Assembly: GCA_046317875.1 (NCBI GenBank)
Contig: JBKCVN010000013.1
Coordinates: 1-64,000 of the forward strand
Direction of reading: 5' to 3'
DNA from: 2-01-FULL-41-14 sp046317875
GTDB lineage: Bacteria > Pseudomonadota > Alphaproteobacteria > UBA7879 > UBA5542
DNA length: 64,000 nucleotides
How positions within the stretch are numbered: position 1 is the first letter of the stretch; every line of letters starts with the position of its first letter. Positions 17,243 to 27,008 of this stretch are shown piece after piece. The notes below the pieces were generated by a model. It had not been told where the DNA came from. It did not search any database and saw only the letters and a program-made list of their open reading frames with translations. Both the position numbers and the translations under genes were made by a program.

Positions 17243-19231
17243 ATGTCTGATTTAATTGAAAAAATGGAAAAAGGCCCCAAAAAATCCCCGGGGCAAGATT
17301 ATTCTGCAAAGGATATCGAAGTATTAGAAGGTCTGGAGCCCGTTCGAAGGCGCCCCGGTATGTACATTGGGGGCACGGATGAAAAGGCCCTACATCACCT
17401 GGCAGCCGAAGTATTAGATAATGCGATGGATGAGGTCGTGGCGTGCTTTGCCAATCGTATAGAGGTCCACCTGAATGCCAAGGGCTATTTGACGATCAAG
17501 GATAATGGGCGGGGCATTCCAGTCGATCCACATCCGAAATTCCCTAAACAATCTGCTTTAGAGGTGGTCCTCACCACCCTTCACTCCGGGGGTAAATTTT
17601 CGGATAAAGTCTACCAAACGTCCGGTGGCCTTCACGGGGTGGGCATCTCTGTAGTGAACGCCCTCTCTGAGCATTTAATTATTGAAGTGACACGAGATGG
17701 AAAAGTGTGGCAACAGCAATACAAACAGGGCCACCCCACCACAACCCTGGCGGTTAAAAAAGAAATTACCAAGAAAACAGAGTCCAGTACCGTTATTTCT
17801 TTCAAACCAGATCCTGAGATTTTTGAAAAAAACTCTGACTTTAAAGCATCGACCCTTTATAAAATGGCTCGTTCCCGGGCCTATCTTCACCGAGGAGTAG
17901 AAATTTTATGGTCTTGCGATCCCTCGATTGCCGGATCAACCCCTGAAAGTGAACGTTTCCATTTTCCTGGCGGCATTTCAAATTTCCTGGAAACCTTATT
18001 GGAAAATCGGGACCTCCTTGCACCTACTTTTTTTCAAGGTGAAATGACTTTCCCCCAAAAAGAGGGTCGTATTGAATGGGCCATTGCATGGGCACGAAAG
18101 GGTGAGGGATCTTTCATTTCTTACTGTAACACTATTGCCACATCCCTGGGTGGCACCCATGAACAGGGCTTCCGTCATGCCATTTTAAAAGGAATGCGTG
18201 AATTTGGGGAATTGGCCAAGAATAAAAGAGCTGCAAAAATTACTGCAGATGATGTATTTTCCCGCAGTGTCTCCGTTTTATCTTTATTTATAAAAGATCC
18301 CCAATTCCAGGGCCAAACCAAAGAAAAACTGGCCAGCCCAAAAGCCACCAAGTTGGTAGAAATAGCTGTTCGAGACCATTTTGATCACTGGCTCAGCGGC
18401 AATCCTGAAATGGCTAATATTTTGCTGGAATCCATGATTGAGTCTGCTGAAATGAGAGAACGGCAGAAACAAGAACGTGAAGAACTCAGAAAAACTCCCA
18501 CCCAACGCCTTCGTTTACCCGGCAAACTGGCTGACTGCTCGCAACAAACCAAAGAAGGCACCGAACTGTTTTTGGTAGAAGGAGACAGTGCGGGTGGATC
18601 GGCAAAAACAGCCCGTGATCGGGCAACACAGGCCATTTTGCCCTTGCGCGGCAAAATTCTGAACGTGGCCAATGCCACTTTAGACAAAATGAAAAACAAT
18701 CAAGAAATCCTGGATATTGAAAAAACTCTGGGATGTGGAACACGCAATTCTTATGCTGAAGAAAATCTAAGATATGAAAAAATTATCATCATGACCGACG
18801 CCGATGTGGATGGGGCACATATCGCGTCCCTTCTCATGACCTATTTCTATAAAGAAATGAGACCCCTCATTGAAAATGGGCATCTTTATCTTGCCCAACC
18901 CCCCTTGTATCGTGTACACAGCGGATCGAAATCTTTTTATGTGCGTGATGACAAAGAAAAAGAACACATTTTAAAAACAGAATTCAAGAATGTTTCCAAG
19001 GTTTCCGTTAGCCGATTCAAGGGCTTGGGCGAAATGGGGGCTGCCCAATTACGGGAAACCACCATGGATAAAAATAAAAGAGCTTTGCTGCAAGTCCAAC
19101 TGTCAGACATCGAAAATAAAAACTTGGACGAATTAGAGCTTTTTGTCGAAAATTTGATGGGAAAACGACCAGAAACCCGTTATGACTTCATTCAACACAA
19201 CGCTGGTTTAGCAAAAAACATTGATATCTAA
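17243..19231 (+). CDS. parE: DNA topoisomerase IV subunit B
   Basis: ATPase subunit of the chromosome-decatenating type II topoisomerase; 662 residues, the length of alphaproteobacterial ParE and shorter than GyrB. GHKL ATPase signatures: EVLDNAMDE, IKDNGRGIPV and TSGGLHGVGISVVNALS. The Toprim motifs ELFLVEGDSAGGSA and the acidic IIMTDADVDGAHI are intact, and the C-terminal SRFKGLGEMGAAQLRETTMD is typical. The RRRPGMYIGGTDEKALHHL start favours ParE over GyrB. The partner parC is not in the window. Confidence 0.95.
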   Translation: MSDLIEKMEKGPKKSPGQDYSAKDIEVLEGLEPVRRRPGMYIGGTDEKALHHLAAEVLDNAMDEVVACFANRIEVHLNAKGYLTIKDNGRGIPVDPHPKFPKQSALEVVLTTLHSGGKFSDKVYQTSGGLHGVGISVVNALSEHLIIEVTRDGKVWQQQYKQGHPTTTLAVKKEITKKTESSTVISFKPDPEIFEKNSDFKASTLYKMARSRAYLHRGVEILWSCDPSIAGSTPESERFHFPGGISNFLETLLENRDLLAPTFFQGEMTFPQKEGRIEWAIAWARKGEGSFISYCNTIATSLGGTHEQGFRHAILKGMREFGELAKNKRAAKITADDVFSRSVSVLSLFIKDPQFQGQTKEKLASPKATKLVEIAVRDHFDHWLSGNPEMANILLESMIESAEMRERQKQEREELRKTPTQRLRLPGKLADCSQQTKEGTELFLVEGDSAGGSAKTARDRATQAILPLRGKILNVANATLDKMKNNQEILDIEKTLGCGTRNSYAEENLRYEKIIIMTDADVDGAHIASLLMTYFYKEMRPLIENGHLYLAQPPLYRVHSGSKSFYVRDDKEKEHILKTEFKNVSKVSVSRFKGLGEMGAAQLRETTMDKNKRALLQVQLSDIENKNLDELELFVENLMGKRPETRYDFIQHNAGLAKNIDI

Positions 19232-19335
19232 GGGTAAAATCCTATTTTTTTCTTGATCTTCATTTAAAGACAGCGTAAAAACCCTGTATACGTTTTTTTG
19301 CCGAATGGCCTTTTATTTATAGGAGATATTGTAAA

Positions 19336-19956
19336 GTGAGCGAAATTAGATCTCTGACTCTTGAAACCAGAAATGCACTAGGAACAGGTCCTACACGTGC
19401 TTTGCGCCGCACAGGATATGTGCCCGTTTCTTTATATGGAAAGAAATTATCCCCTAAAAATATGGCTATTGAAGAGCGCGTTCTCGTAAAAGAAATGAAA
19501 GAAAAAGGTTTTTGGAGCCACCTTTTCCAAGTTTCAGTGGATGGTTCTTCCAAAAAAGTACTGATTAAGGGAATCCAAAAGCACCCCGTAAGTGATCGCC
19601 CTCTGCACCTAGACCTGATGGCCATTGATGAAGACAGTCGCGTTCGTGTGGATGTTGCGATTAAAACTTTAAATGAAGAAAAATCTCCCGGTTTGAAGCT
19701 AGGCGGACTATTAAACTTGTTGCGCCATTCATTGCCTGTCATTTGTTCTCCAGGATCTATTCCTGAATTTATTGAAGTGGACTTAGGAAGTTTGAAAATG
19801 GGTGCCTCTGTTCACCTGGCTGATCTGAAGCTTCCAGCTGGTGTGGAAATTGAACACCCAGAGAAGATTGAAACCATTCTTACGATTGCTCAACCTAAGG
19901 TTTCGAGCGGTTCAGATGATTCATCTGAAACAACGACTGCGGAACCTCAAGCATAA
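19336..19956 (+). CDS. rplY: 50S ribosomal protein L25 (long CTC form)
   Basis: Binds 5S rRNA in the large subunit. 206 residues, the two-domain TL5/CTC form usual in alphaproteobacteria: an N-terminal 5S-binding barrel to about residue 95 (HPVSDRPLHLDLMAI) and a C-terminal beta domain (GVEIEHPEKIETILTI). GTG start with AGGAGAT upstream. Followed two bases later by pth, the conserved rplY-pth-ychF order. Confidence 0.94.
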   Translation: MSEIRSLTLETRNALGTGPTRALRRTGYVPVSLYGKKLSPKNMAIEERVLVKEMKEKGFWSHLFQVSVDGSSKKVLIKGIQKHPVSDRPLHLDLMAIDEDSRVRVDVAIKTLNEEKSPGLKLGGLLNLLRHSLPVICSPGSIPEFIEVDLGSLKMGASVHLADLKLPAGVEIEHPEKIETILTIAQPKVSSGSDDSSETTTAEPQA

Positions 19957-19958
19957 AT

Positions 19959-20522
19959 ATGAAACTTATCGTCGCCCTTGGAAACCCGGGGGAAAAATAC
20001 CTAAAAACCCGGCACAATGCTGGGTTTTTATTTTTGGATTATTTGGCAGACCACTTCTCATTTCCACCCTACCAAGCCAAATTTAAAGGGGGAGTCACAG
20101 AGGGATTGATTGACGGTCACAAGCTTTATTTTTTAAAGCCCCTAACATTCATGAATCTTTCGGGCCAGTCAGTTGCAGCCATGACACAGTTTTTCAAGAT
20201 AGCTCCTGAAGATATCTTGGTTATCCACGATGATTTAGATATTGAATTGGGCAAAATTCGCCTTAAAATAGGCGGAGGAGCTGGGGGCCACAATGGAGTT
20301 AAAAGCATCGAATCTCTAATCGGATCAGCCCAATTCTGGCGACTGCGTATTGGAATTGATCGCCCCGTTCATAAAGAAGAAGTTTCTTCTTATGTTTTAA
20401 ATGATTTTCAAAAAAATGAATTAGACTTGCTGACTGACTTATATGAAAAAATGGCTTTTCATTTTCCAAAGCTATTAGTAACACCCGATACGTATGTACC
20501 ATCTGTTCTAGGAGAAAAATAA
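19959..20522 (+). CDS. pth: Peptidyl-tRNA hydrolase
   Basis: Releases tRNA from prematurely dropped peptidyl-tRNA. 187 residues. The catalytic histidine is in GNPGEKYLKTRHNAGF, and KPLTFMNLSGQSV and HDDLDIELGKIRLKIGGGAGGHNGVKSI carry the other active-site residues. The stop overlaps the ychF start (TAATG), so the two are translationally coupled. Confidence 0.96.
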   Translation: MKLIVALGNPGEKYLKTRHNAGFLFLDYLADHFSFPPYQAKFKGGVTEGLIDGHKLYFLKPLTFMNLSGQSVAAMTQFFKIAPEDILVIHDDLDIELGKIRLKIGGGAGGHNGVKSIESLIGSAQFWRLRIGIDRPVHKEEVSSYVLNDFQKNELDLLTDLYEKMAFHFPKLLVTPDTYVPSVLGEK

Positions 20523-21622
20523 TGGGATTTAAATGTGGAATTGTGGGTCTGCCCAATGTGGGAAAATCGACCCTTTTTAATGCGCTTACATCAACTGCCA
20601 AGGCTGAAGCCGCCAACTATCCTTTTTGCACCATTGAACCCAACGTGGGCAAAGTAGGTGTGCCAGACGAACGCCTTGATAAAATCGCTGAAATTTCCAA
20701 GTCTCAAACCACCATTCCCACCACTCTCGAATTTGTGGATATTGCAGGCCTTGTAAAAGGCGCCAGCAAAGGGGAAGGATTGGGCAATCAGTTCCTAGGA
20801 CACATCCGCTCAGTTGATGCGATAATTCATGTTCTCCGATGTTTTGAAGACGCCGACATAACACACGTTGAACACAGCATCGACCCCCTTCGTGACAAGG
20901 ACATCATTGATACCGAATTGATGCTGGCGGACTTGGCATCCCTTACCAAAAGAAAAGAAGGGTTAGCTAAGAAATTGAAGACCCAAGATAAGGATGCAAA
21001 AGAAGAAGATGCAATTTGCAGTAAACTTCTGGTAGCCCTGGAACAAGGGCACCCTGCCCGATCGGTTACGTTAAGCGCCGAAGAAAAAACAGTGGCAGAT
21101 ACTCTGGGTTTAATTACGTTAAAACCCGTATTGTACGTTTGTAATGTGCAAGAATTAGAAGCAGGCACAGGAAATGAACTCAGTCAAAAAGTAGCTGCTC
21201 TGGCCGCCCAAGAAAAAGCTTCGGCCCTGGTAATTTCTGCATCCATCGAGGCTGAAATATCCATACTACCCTCCCGTGAAGAAAAAAAGATGTTTTTGAA
21301 CGAGCTGGGCCTGACCAAATCGGGACTTGATCAAGTAATTGAAAAGGGATACGGCCTTTTGGGGTTAGTAACTTTCTTTACCGCGGGCCCCAAGGAAGCA
21401 CGAGCCTGGACCACATTCAAAGGAGCCACGGCCCCTCAAGCCGCCGGATGCATCCATTCCGATTTTGAAAGAGGCTTTATTCGGGCCGAGACCATCGCCT
21501 ATGATGACTTCATCCTATGCAAAGGGGAAGCAGGAGCCAAAGAAGCCGGAAAATTCAGACAAGAAGGAAAAGATTATCTGGTTCAAGACGGAGATATTTT
21601 TCACTTCCGTTTTAATGTTTAA
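20522..21622 (+). CDS. ychF: YchF/Obg-like ATPase
   Basis: Conserved ribosome-associated P-loop ATPase of the Obg family; 366 residues. G1 is GLPNVGKSTLFNALT, G3 FVDIAGLVKGASKGEGLGNQFL, and the NKxD-equivalent position is a degenerate NVQE, which in the family gives ATP rather than GTP preference. An inserted coiled-coil arm (about residues 130-200) and a C-terminal TGS domain (FFTAGPKEARAWTTFKG) complete it. Last gene of the nadK-to-ychF plus-strand group. Confidence 0.96.
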   Translation: MGFKCGIVGLPNVGKSTLFNALTSTAKAEAANYPFCTIEPNVGKVGVPDERLDKIAEISKSQTTIPTTLEFVDIAGLVKGASKGEGLGNQFLGHIRSVDAIIHVLRCFEDADITHVEHSIDPLRDKDIIDTELMLADLASLTKRKEGLAKKLKTQDKDAKEEDAICSKLLVALEQGHPARSVTLSAEEKTVADTLGLITLKPVLYVCNVQELEAGTGNELSQKVAALAAQEKASALVISASIEAEISILPSREEKKMFLNELGLTKSGLDQVIEKGYGLLGLVTFFTAGPKEARAWTTFKGATAPQAAGCIHSDFERGFIRAETIAYDDFILCKGEAGAKEAGKFRQEGKDYLVQDGDIFHFRFNV

Positions 21623-22288
21623 TTTGGAACTATCTAAAACCAACTTTGATTTTTAGATGTGGTTGTGGAGTCATAAAATTCTCGAGGTATTGTAACACGC
21701 ACGGGTACCATGCCAGGTATACCTTGCGTGGCAATTCGTTCTCATTTCATTCTGCCAAAAAAATAATAGAATGGGTTCCTCTCCTGCTCACCTGATTAAA
21801 AGAACTGTATTGTTATCATATAAAAATTGGTATTGATTAATAGTTTTGATGATTTTTAAACATAATTCCCCTACCCCTTTTTTTTAAACGAAACACATGC
21901 TTTTGTTATTCATAGACTTTGATAAGTAGCTTTTAATACCCGACATCAATTACAAAACTGGTTTTTCTACTCTTATTCATCAAATTCCTAGCTTTCTTTA
22001 AAAATATCCACCTAGTAAGTATGCGAAAATTTTTAAATCCCATAGTCACACCCTAAGAGGAGACTTAATTTTCTGAATGGTTGGTTTCAGGCAGTTCTTC
22101 TCTGGATAAAAAACACATCAGCATAAACTAAAAAATGGTTTTTCAACCATTAAGTTAAGCCTATAAGGGTTTTTACTCACCAAAATATCCACTTTTAGTT
22201 GAATCTTTCACGTAAACTCTACTTCATTTAAAAGAAAGTTATGCTATTTTAATATAAATAATTTAAAACAAAGGAAGGAGTAAAAGTC

Positions 22289-22315
22289 ATGAAATTACCA
22301 GTAATCTTACCATAA
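22289..22315 (+). CDS. Eight-residue peptide MKLPVILP with strong ribosome site
   Basis: ATG, seven sense codons, TAA, preceded at 8 bases by AAGGAAGGAG, one of the best Shine-Dalgarno sequences in the window. AT-rich promoter-like sequence lies upstream (TATGCT and TATAAA between 22240 and 22258). Two hairpins follow, the second a terminator, so promoter to terminator spans about 150 bases. No downstream gene on this strand could be regulated by it. It could be a dual-function small RNA, a very short peptide gene, or what remains of a deleted gene. Confidence 0.45.
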   Translation: MKLPVILP

Positions 22316-22330
22316 AAGAGTTTTAAATTT

Positions 22331-22403
22331 AGACCGAAGAAAATCGGTTTAGTCCTTCATCATTTATATATACTTAGCCTGCGTTAAATCGCAGGCATTT
22401 TTT
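22331..22403 (+). terminator. Hairpin plus Rho-independent terminator of the small-peptide transcript
   Basis: A first hairpin AGACCGA/TCGGTTT (22331-22350) is followed by GCCTGCG/CGCAGGC (22377-22396) with loop TTAAAT and then ATTTTTTATTT. Orientation and position fit termination of the transcript that carries the MKLPVILP codons. Confidence 0.85.
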
Positions 22404-22778
22404 ATTTAAATTTTAGAGAATATATTTCTAATTTTTTATTAGAAACCGAGATTTCTCAGCCATCAGCAGTGAGGATGCTAAACTATTTTATAATGGAATA
22501 ATCTTTTTTAGATGAAGCCTCTCTTAATAAGACTATCTTTCATTAGCTCTCTCCTCTTGAGCATTTTTAAAACAAATATTACTTTTGAATCAAGTTTGTG
22601 AACTATAAAAATATTAGGGATCTAATCATCAATAACAGTATCACTATAGGACATTTTTTTAGAACATATAGAAAATATTACAGGCGAGAGGGCTCCCAGA
22701 TTCTAATTGCTCAATATGCACAGATTTAAAATGATACGTGAAAAGCTAAACCTAGAAAGTCTCTAAAAAAACCATAAA

Positions 22779-22816
22779 AAAACCACCCCTTTCTCTTTTC
22801 AAAGAAACAGGGTGGC
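22779..22816 (-). terminator. Terminator of hppA
   Basis: On the minus strand GCCACCC pairs with GGGGTGG through an extended stem (TTTCT/AGAAA inside) and is followed by TTTTTTTATGG. It lies about 16 bases past the hppA stop, as expected for its transcript end. Confidence 0.85.
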
Positions 22817-22831
22817 TTTTAAAAGTAGGGT

Positions 22832-24940
22832 TTATTGGAACCGAGCTAAGCTTGCCAACAACAGTAAGGCCACAATGTTAATGATTTTAATCATGGGGTT
22901 AATCGCTGGTCCCGCCGTATCTTTATAGGGGTCACCCACCGTGTCTCCTGTGATAGAGGCGTGATGCGCAGGTGAGTTTTTACCGCCAAAGTTGCCTTCC
23001 TCGATATACTTCTTAGCATTATCCCAAGCGCCACCACCAGATGTCATGGAAATCGCTACGAAGATTCCAGTAATAATGGTTCCTAAAAGCATAGCCCCCA
23101 ACGCTGCCAAAGCATGGCTCATGCCGGCCACATAATAAATGGAAGCATAAAGAGCAATAGGCGCAGCGATAGGCAATAAGGAAGGCAAAATCATTTCCTT
23201 AATCGCCGCACGCGTCAGAAGATCAACGGCCTTACCATATTCAGGCTTTTGCTTGCCTGCCATGATACCTTTGATTTCGCGGAACTGACGGCGCACTTCT
23301 ACAACGACTGCTCCTCCTGCACGGCCCACGGCCATCATGCCCATGGCTCCAAACAAATAAGGCAACAATCCACCTAAGAACAATCCAACCACGACATAGG
23401 GATCTCTTAGGTCAAAGCTGCAGGTAATATCTGCAAAATAGTGCTTCAAATCTTCCGTATAGGCTGCGAAAAGAACCAAAGAGGCCAGAGCAGCAGAACC
23501 AATAGCATAGCCCTTTGTTACAGCCTTGGTGGTATTTCCCACGGCATCCAAAGCATCTGTTACCGTACGCACAGATTCGGGCAAGTCAGACATTTCGGCA
23601 ATCCCACCAGCGTTATCAGTTACAGGACCATATGCATCTAAAGCAATAACTATCCCAGCCAAAGAAAGCATAATGGTGGCGCCAATCGCAATACCGTAAA
23701 GGCCTGCGGTCAAGTAAGCAGCAATAATGCCCGCACAAATAACAATCACAGGTAATGCAGTGGCTTCCATGGAAACAGCCAGTCCTTGGATGATATTCGT
23801 GCCATGCCCCGTTTCGGAAGCAGCAGCAATACTCTTAACAGGACGGTACTGGGTGGACGTATAGTACTCAGTGATCCATACTAAAGCACCCGTTACCAAA
23901 AGGCCAATCATGCAACAGGACATCATACTTTGAGTTGTAATATAAGTTCCCCCAACGGATTCGGAAACGCCATCGAACAAAAAGTAAGTTAATCCCATAA
24001 CCAGAGCCCCCGAAAAAACAGCGCTGGCAATGAATCCTTTATAAAGGGCGCCCATAATATTATTAGTCGCACCTAGTTTTACGAAAAAAGTACCGGCTAA
24101 TGATCCCACAATGGAAACTGCTCCAATTAGAAGCGGGTATATCATCAACATTTTTTGCACTTCACCCGTAAAGAGAATAGCCCCCATCAACATGGTTGCC
24201 ACAATAGTCACAACATACGTTTCAAAAAGGTCAGCTGCCATACCTGCGCAATCACCCACGTTATCCCCTACGTTATCCGCAATAACAGCTGGGTTGCGGG
24301 GATCATCTTCGGGAATTCCGGCTTCAATTTTACCCACAAGGTCGGCACCCACATCGGCCCCTTTTGTAAAGATTCCTCCCCCTAAACGAGCAAATATAGA
24401 GATTAAAGAAGCACCAAAGCTAAGACCGACTAAAGCTTCTAAAATTTTGCGCGTTTCAAATCCTAGTTGTTGCAATCCACCAAAATAAAGGGCAATACCC
24501 AAAAGGCCTAGCCCCACAACCAACATCCCTGTCACAGCGCCCGAGCGGAAAGATAATCCTAATGCTTTTTCAAGGCCTGTTCGTGCAGCTTCTGCGGTGC
24601 GTACATTCGCCCGAACAGAAACGTACATTCCGATGTACCCTGCAATTCCAGATAGAAGCGCCCCGAGAACGAATCCTAAAGAAACATGCACGCCCATCAA
24701 CGGCCACAAAGCTATTGCCACCACTACACCTACCGCACCTATGGTTTGGTACTGCCTGTTTAAATAGGCCTTGGCCCCTTCTTGAATGGCGGCCGCAATT
24801 TCTTGCATGCGTTGGGTGCCAGCAGGTAAGTTTAGGATAGAACGCGAAACAAGCATTCCGTAAAACAAAGCCAGAACACCTGAAACCAGAATAATTAAAT
24901 ACAAACTTTCATAAGAAAAAAAGCCATCAGTCATAAGCAT
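22832..24940 (-). CDS. hppA: Membrane-bound proton-pumping pyrophosphatase (K+-independent type)
   Basis: Couples pyrophosphate hydrolysis to proton export; 702 residues, about 16 membrane helices. Substrate-binding motifs are present: KGADVGADLVGK near residue 195, DDPRNPAVIADNVGDNVGDCAGMAADLFE near 215, and DNAKKYIEEG plus HHASITGDTVGDPYKDTAGP near the C-terminus. The GNTTKA motif has Lys where K+-dependent enzymes have Ala, which by family knowledge predicts a K+-independent H+-PPase. It is monocistronic, with its own terminator. It would recover energy from biosynthetic PPi. Confidence 0.96.
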   Translation of the reverse strand: MLMTDGFFSYESLYLIILVSGVLALFYGMLVSRSILNLPAGTQRMQEIAAAIQEGAKAYLNRQYQTIGAVGVVVAIALWPLMGVHVSLGFVLGALLSGIAGYIGMYVSVRANVRTAEAARTGLEKALGLSFRSGAVTGMLVVGLGLLGIALYFGGLQQLGFETRKILEALVGLSFGASLISIFARLGGGIFTKGADVGADLVGKIEAGIPEDDPRNPAVIADNVGDNVGDCAGMAADLFETYVVTIVATMLMGAILFTGEVQKMLMIYPLLIGAVSIVGSLAGTFFVKLGATNNIMGALYKGFIASAVFSGALVMGLTYFLFDGVSESVGGTYITTQSMMSCCMIGLLVTGALVWITEYYTSTQYRPVKSIAAASETGHGTNIIQGLAVSMEATALPVIVICAGIIAAYLTAGLYGIAIGATIMLSLAGIVIALDAYGPVTDNAGGIAEMSDLPESVRTVTDALDAVGNTTKAVTKGYAIGSAALASLVLFAAYTEDLKHYFADITCSFDLRDPYVVVGLFLGGLLPYLFGAMGMMAVGRAGGAVVVEVRRQFREIKGIMAGKQKPEYGKAVDLLTRAAIKEMILPSLLPIAAPIALYASIYYVAGMSHALAALGAMLLGTIITGIFVAISMTSGGGAWDNAKKYIEEGNFGGKNSPAHHASITGDTVGDPYKDTAGPAINPMIKIINIVALLLLASLARFQ

Positions 24941-25018
24941 TATTTATTACCTCTTTGATCTTTGAATATGAATTTTTGTTATACCTTATTTCTAAAAAAC
25001 TGCAAACCCTTTTGCCCA

Positions 25019-26194
25019 CTATTCCTTTTTCGAGGGCAGATACCTCAGCACAATCTCGGCCGCCTTCTCGCTGGGGCCCATGTCTCCTGAAGGCCTCAAG
25101 AGCCCGTCAATACGTTGGAACGCTTCATGTTGCTGATTTGTTTTATGGGGATTTTTCAGAATTTTTAAAACCTCTAACGTTAAATTATCTGGCGTGCATT
25201 TTTCTTGTAATAATTCTGGAACTACCGAACGTCGCAGCAAAATATTAACCATACAAAAGTATCGTATTTTGATTAATCTTCTTACCAGCCACGCATTCAG
25301 CCATGAAACTTTATAGGCAATAATCATGGGCAGTTTGGCCTGGGCTAATTCTAAAGCAATGGTACCCGAGGCCGCTATAGCTACCTTGGCAGCTGCATAA
25401 GCATCTTTTTTTGCCAAATGGTCTGTAATGATGATGGTGGGCACCGACGTATGCCAATGATCTTTAATTATGGATGCCAGGTGACCCAAAGTAGGCATCA
25501 CAACTTTCAATCCCATGACACGCTTATTTATTTGTTCTACTGCCTCTTGGAAGACGCCCAAGTGATGCTTTAACTCACTTTCCCGACTACCAGGTAGAAT
25601 GGTTATAACCGTATCTGTCTCTAGAATGCCATGGTCTTTTCTAAATTTCTCCCCATCACCCAGGGATAATCCCATTTGAACAATAGGATGTCCCACAAAG
25701 GTCGTTGTCAGGCCATGCTTTTTAAAATACGGGGGTTCGAAATGAAACAGCGCCAACAAGTGATTAAAAATAGGGGCTATGTTCTTAGCCCGTCCCGCCC
25801 GCCAGGCCCAAACGGTGGGTGCCACATAGTGGATAAGGGGGGTGTGCTTTAAAGTTTTTTTCAGCCCACGTGCCAGCCTAAAATTAAAACCAGGAAAGTC
25901 AATGGTCACAACAACATCGGGCTTAATTTCCTGAATTAATTCAGCCGTTTCTTTCAGGCGTCGCCATGCTCGAATACTTTTCTTAATATTCCCCAAAATA
26001 CCCATAATGGCCAAATCAGAAAGGGGAAAAAAAGATTTTAGGCCCTCTTTCTCCATCAAATTGCCACCCAGACCGTAAAACTCTAAGGACGCATTTTTTT
26101 TCTTTAAAGCCACCATCAATTGAGAGCCCAAAAAATCCCCCGAAGGCTCTCCTGCAATAATGATGATTTTGGGGTTAACCACCTTAGACTCCAT
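25019..26194 (-). CDS. lpxB: Lipid-A-disaccharide synthase
   Basis: Joins UDP-diacylglucosamine and lipid X to form the lipid A disaccharide (GT19). About 391 residues from the ATG that has AAGGA 10 bases upstream; an in-frame ATG seven codons earlier has no ribosome site. IIAGEPSGDFLGSQLM at the N-terminus, the PTVWAWRAGRAKNI motif and LPGSRESELKHH are diagnostic. Overlaps the end of lpxI by 11 bases. Last gene of the rpsB-to-lpxB cluster. Confidence 0.96.
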   Translation of the reverse strand: MESKVVNPKIIIIAGEPSGDFLGSQLMVALKKKNASLEFYGLGGNLMEKEGLKSFFPLSDLAIMGILGNIKKSIRAWRRLKETAELIQEIKPDVVVTIDFPGFNFRLARGLKKTLKHTPLIHYVAPTVWAWRAGRAKNIAPIFNHLLALFHFEPPYFKKHGLTTTFVGHPIVQMGLSLGDGEKFRKDHGILETDTVITILPGSRESELKHHLGVFQEAVEQINKRVMGLKVVMPTLGHLASIIKDHWHTSVPTIIITDHLAKKDAYAAAKVAIAASGTIALELAQAKLPMIIAYKVSWLNAWLVRRLIKIRYFCMVNILLRRSVVPELLQEKCTPDNLTLEVLKILKNPHKTNQQHEAFQRIDGLLRPSGDMGPSEKAAEIVLRYLPSKKE

Positions 26195-27005
26195 AAACAA
26201 AAATTCCTTTTTCATTCGCCATTTTAATGACTTGCTCTTGGTTGACGATAAGGCCAGCCCCCGCTTCTAATGCCACCCCCTTATATCCATAAAGGGCTAA
26301 TTTTTCTATGGTTTTGGGCCCAATCGTGGGTAAATCTACCCTTTTTTCTTGCTGGGGTTTGGCCATTTTGACCAAAATTGCTTTTCCTTGACTCTTAAAG
26401 TGCCGAGAAGCATGCTCTAACATCCAGTCCGTTCCCTCTTGGGTTTCTCTGGCCACGATATGCCCCTCTTCAACCACAACCGCCTGCCCTATATCTTGTT
26501 TTCCTAATTCCTGGGCAGCTTGGGCCCCTTGCTTAATATTTTTTATATCATTTGTGGAGGGCTTAACTGAGCCTAGAGCACCTTTAGGCATGAGTATTTT
26601 ATGGATCAGTTGATGGATTCCCATCACTTTGAAACCTTCTTGTTCCAAGAATGAAACAATTCCTGATAATAATCCATCATCACCCTTGGCTTTCCAACCA
26701 ATGGATATCAGCCATTTAAGGGCTAAGAAATCTAATTTAAGAGACAGCAAAGAGGGGCGCTTAATGTGACCAATAAAAACAAGTTCTTTTATCTTTCTTT
26801 GCTTAAATAATAAAAGATTTTTTTTCACTGACCCAGGAGAAATCCATACATGGGGGTGGTGCTGAACGAAAGACTCATCAGCCTGTGATTCAATCGGAAA
26901 CAAATAATAGGCACGTTTTATACTTTTGCAGAAATCGGCCAAAGCCTGGGGAAGATCACCCCTTCCCATGATGATTCCTAAGGGTGAGGCCTCATCTTTT
27001 TTCAT
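26184..27005 (-). CDS. lpxI: UDP-2,3-diacylglucosamine pyrophosphatase LpxI
   Basis: Hydrolyses UDP-2,3-diacylglucosamine to lipid X and UMP; the alphaproteobacterial replacement for LpxH. 273 residues. Family features: GIIMGRGDLPQALADFCK at the start, FIGHIKRPSLLSLKLD, KGDDGLLSGIVSFLEQEGF, and C-terminal DLPTIGPKTIEKLALYGYKGVALEAG. It lies between lpxA and lpxB, which supports the assignment. Stop of lpxI overlaps lpxB. Confidence 0.94.
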   Translation of the reverse strand: MKKDEASPLGIIMGRGDLPQALADFCKSIKRAYYLFPIESQADESFVQHHPHVWISPGSVKKNLLLFKQRKIKELVFIGHIKRPSLLSLKLDFLALKWLISIGWKAKGDDGLLSGIVSFLEQEGFKVMGIHQLIHKILMPKGALGSVKPSTNDIKNIKQGAQAAQELGKQDIGQAVVVEEGHIVARETQEGTDWMLEHASRHFKSQGKAILVKMAKPQQEKRVDLPTIGPKTIEKLALYGYKGVALEAGAGLIVNQEQVIKMANEKGIFVYGV

Positions 27006-27008
27006 GAT

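Larger units (their letters stand above)
21623..22831. other. 1.2 kb gene-poor intergenic region
   Basis: AT-rich stretch between ychF and the convergently read hppA. I find no ORF with family signatures. It holds a 35-base imperfect hairpin (CACGCA...TGCGTG, 21696-21730), the tiny MKLPVILP transcription unit with its own terminator (22289-22403) and the hppA terminator (22783-22815). The rest, roughly 21740-22200 and 22410-22780, shows nothing I can support. Confidence 0.7.

Noticed and set aside
21696..21730. Imperfect hairpin CACGCA...TGCGTG downstream of ychF
   Set aside because: Lacks a T-run, so not called a terminator.
21630..21745. 38-codon minus-strand stretch reading LPRKVYLAWYPCVLQYLE, reminiscent of a LysR-type C-terminus
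   Set aside because: Bounded by stops on both sides and too short to separate from chance.
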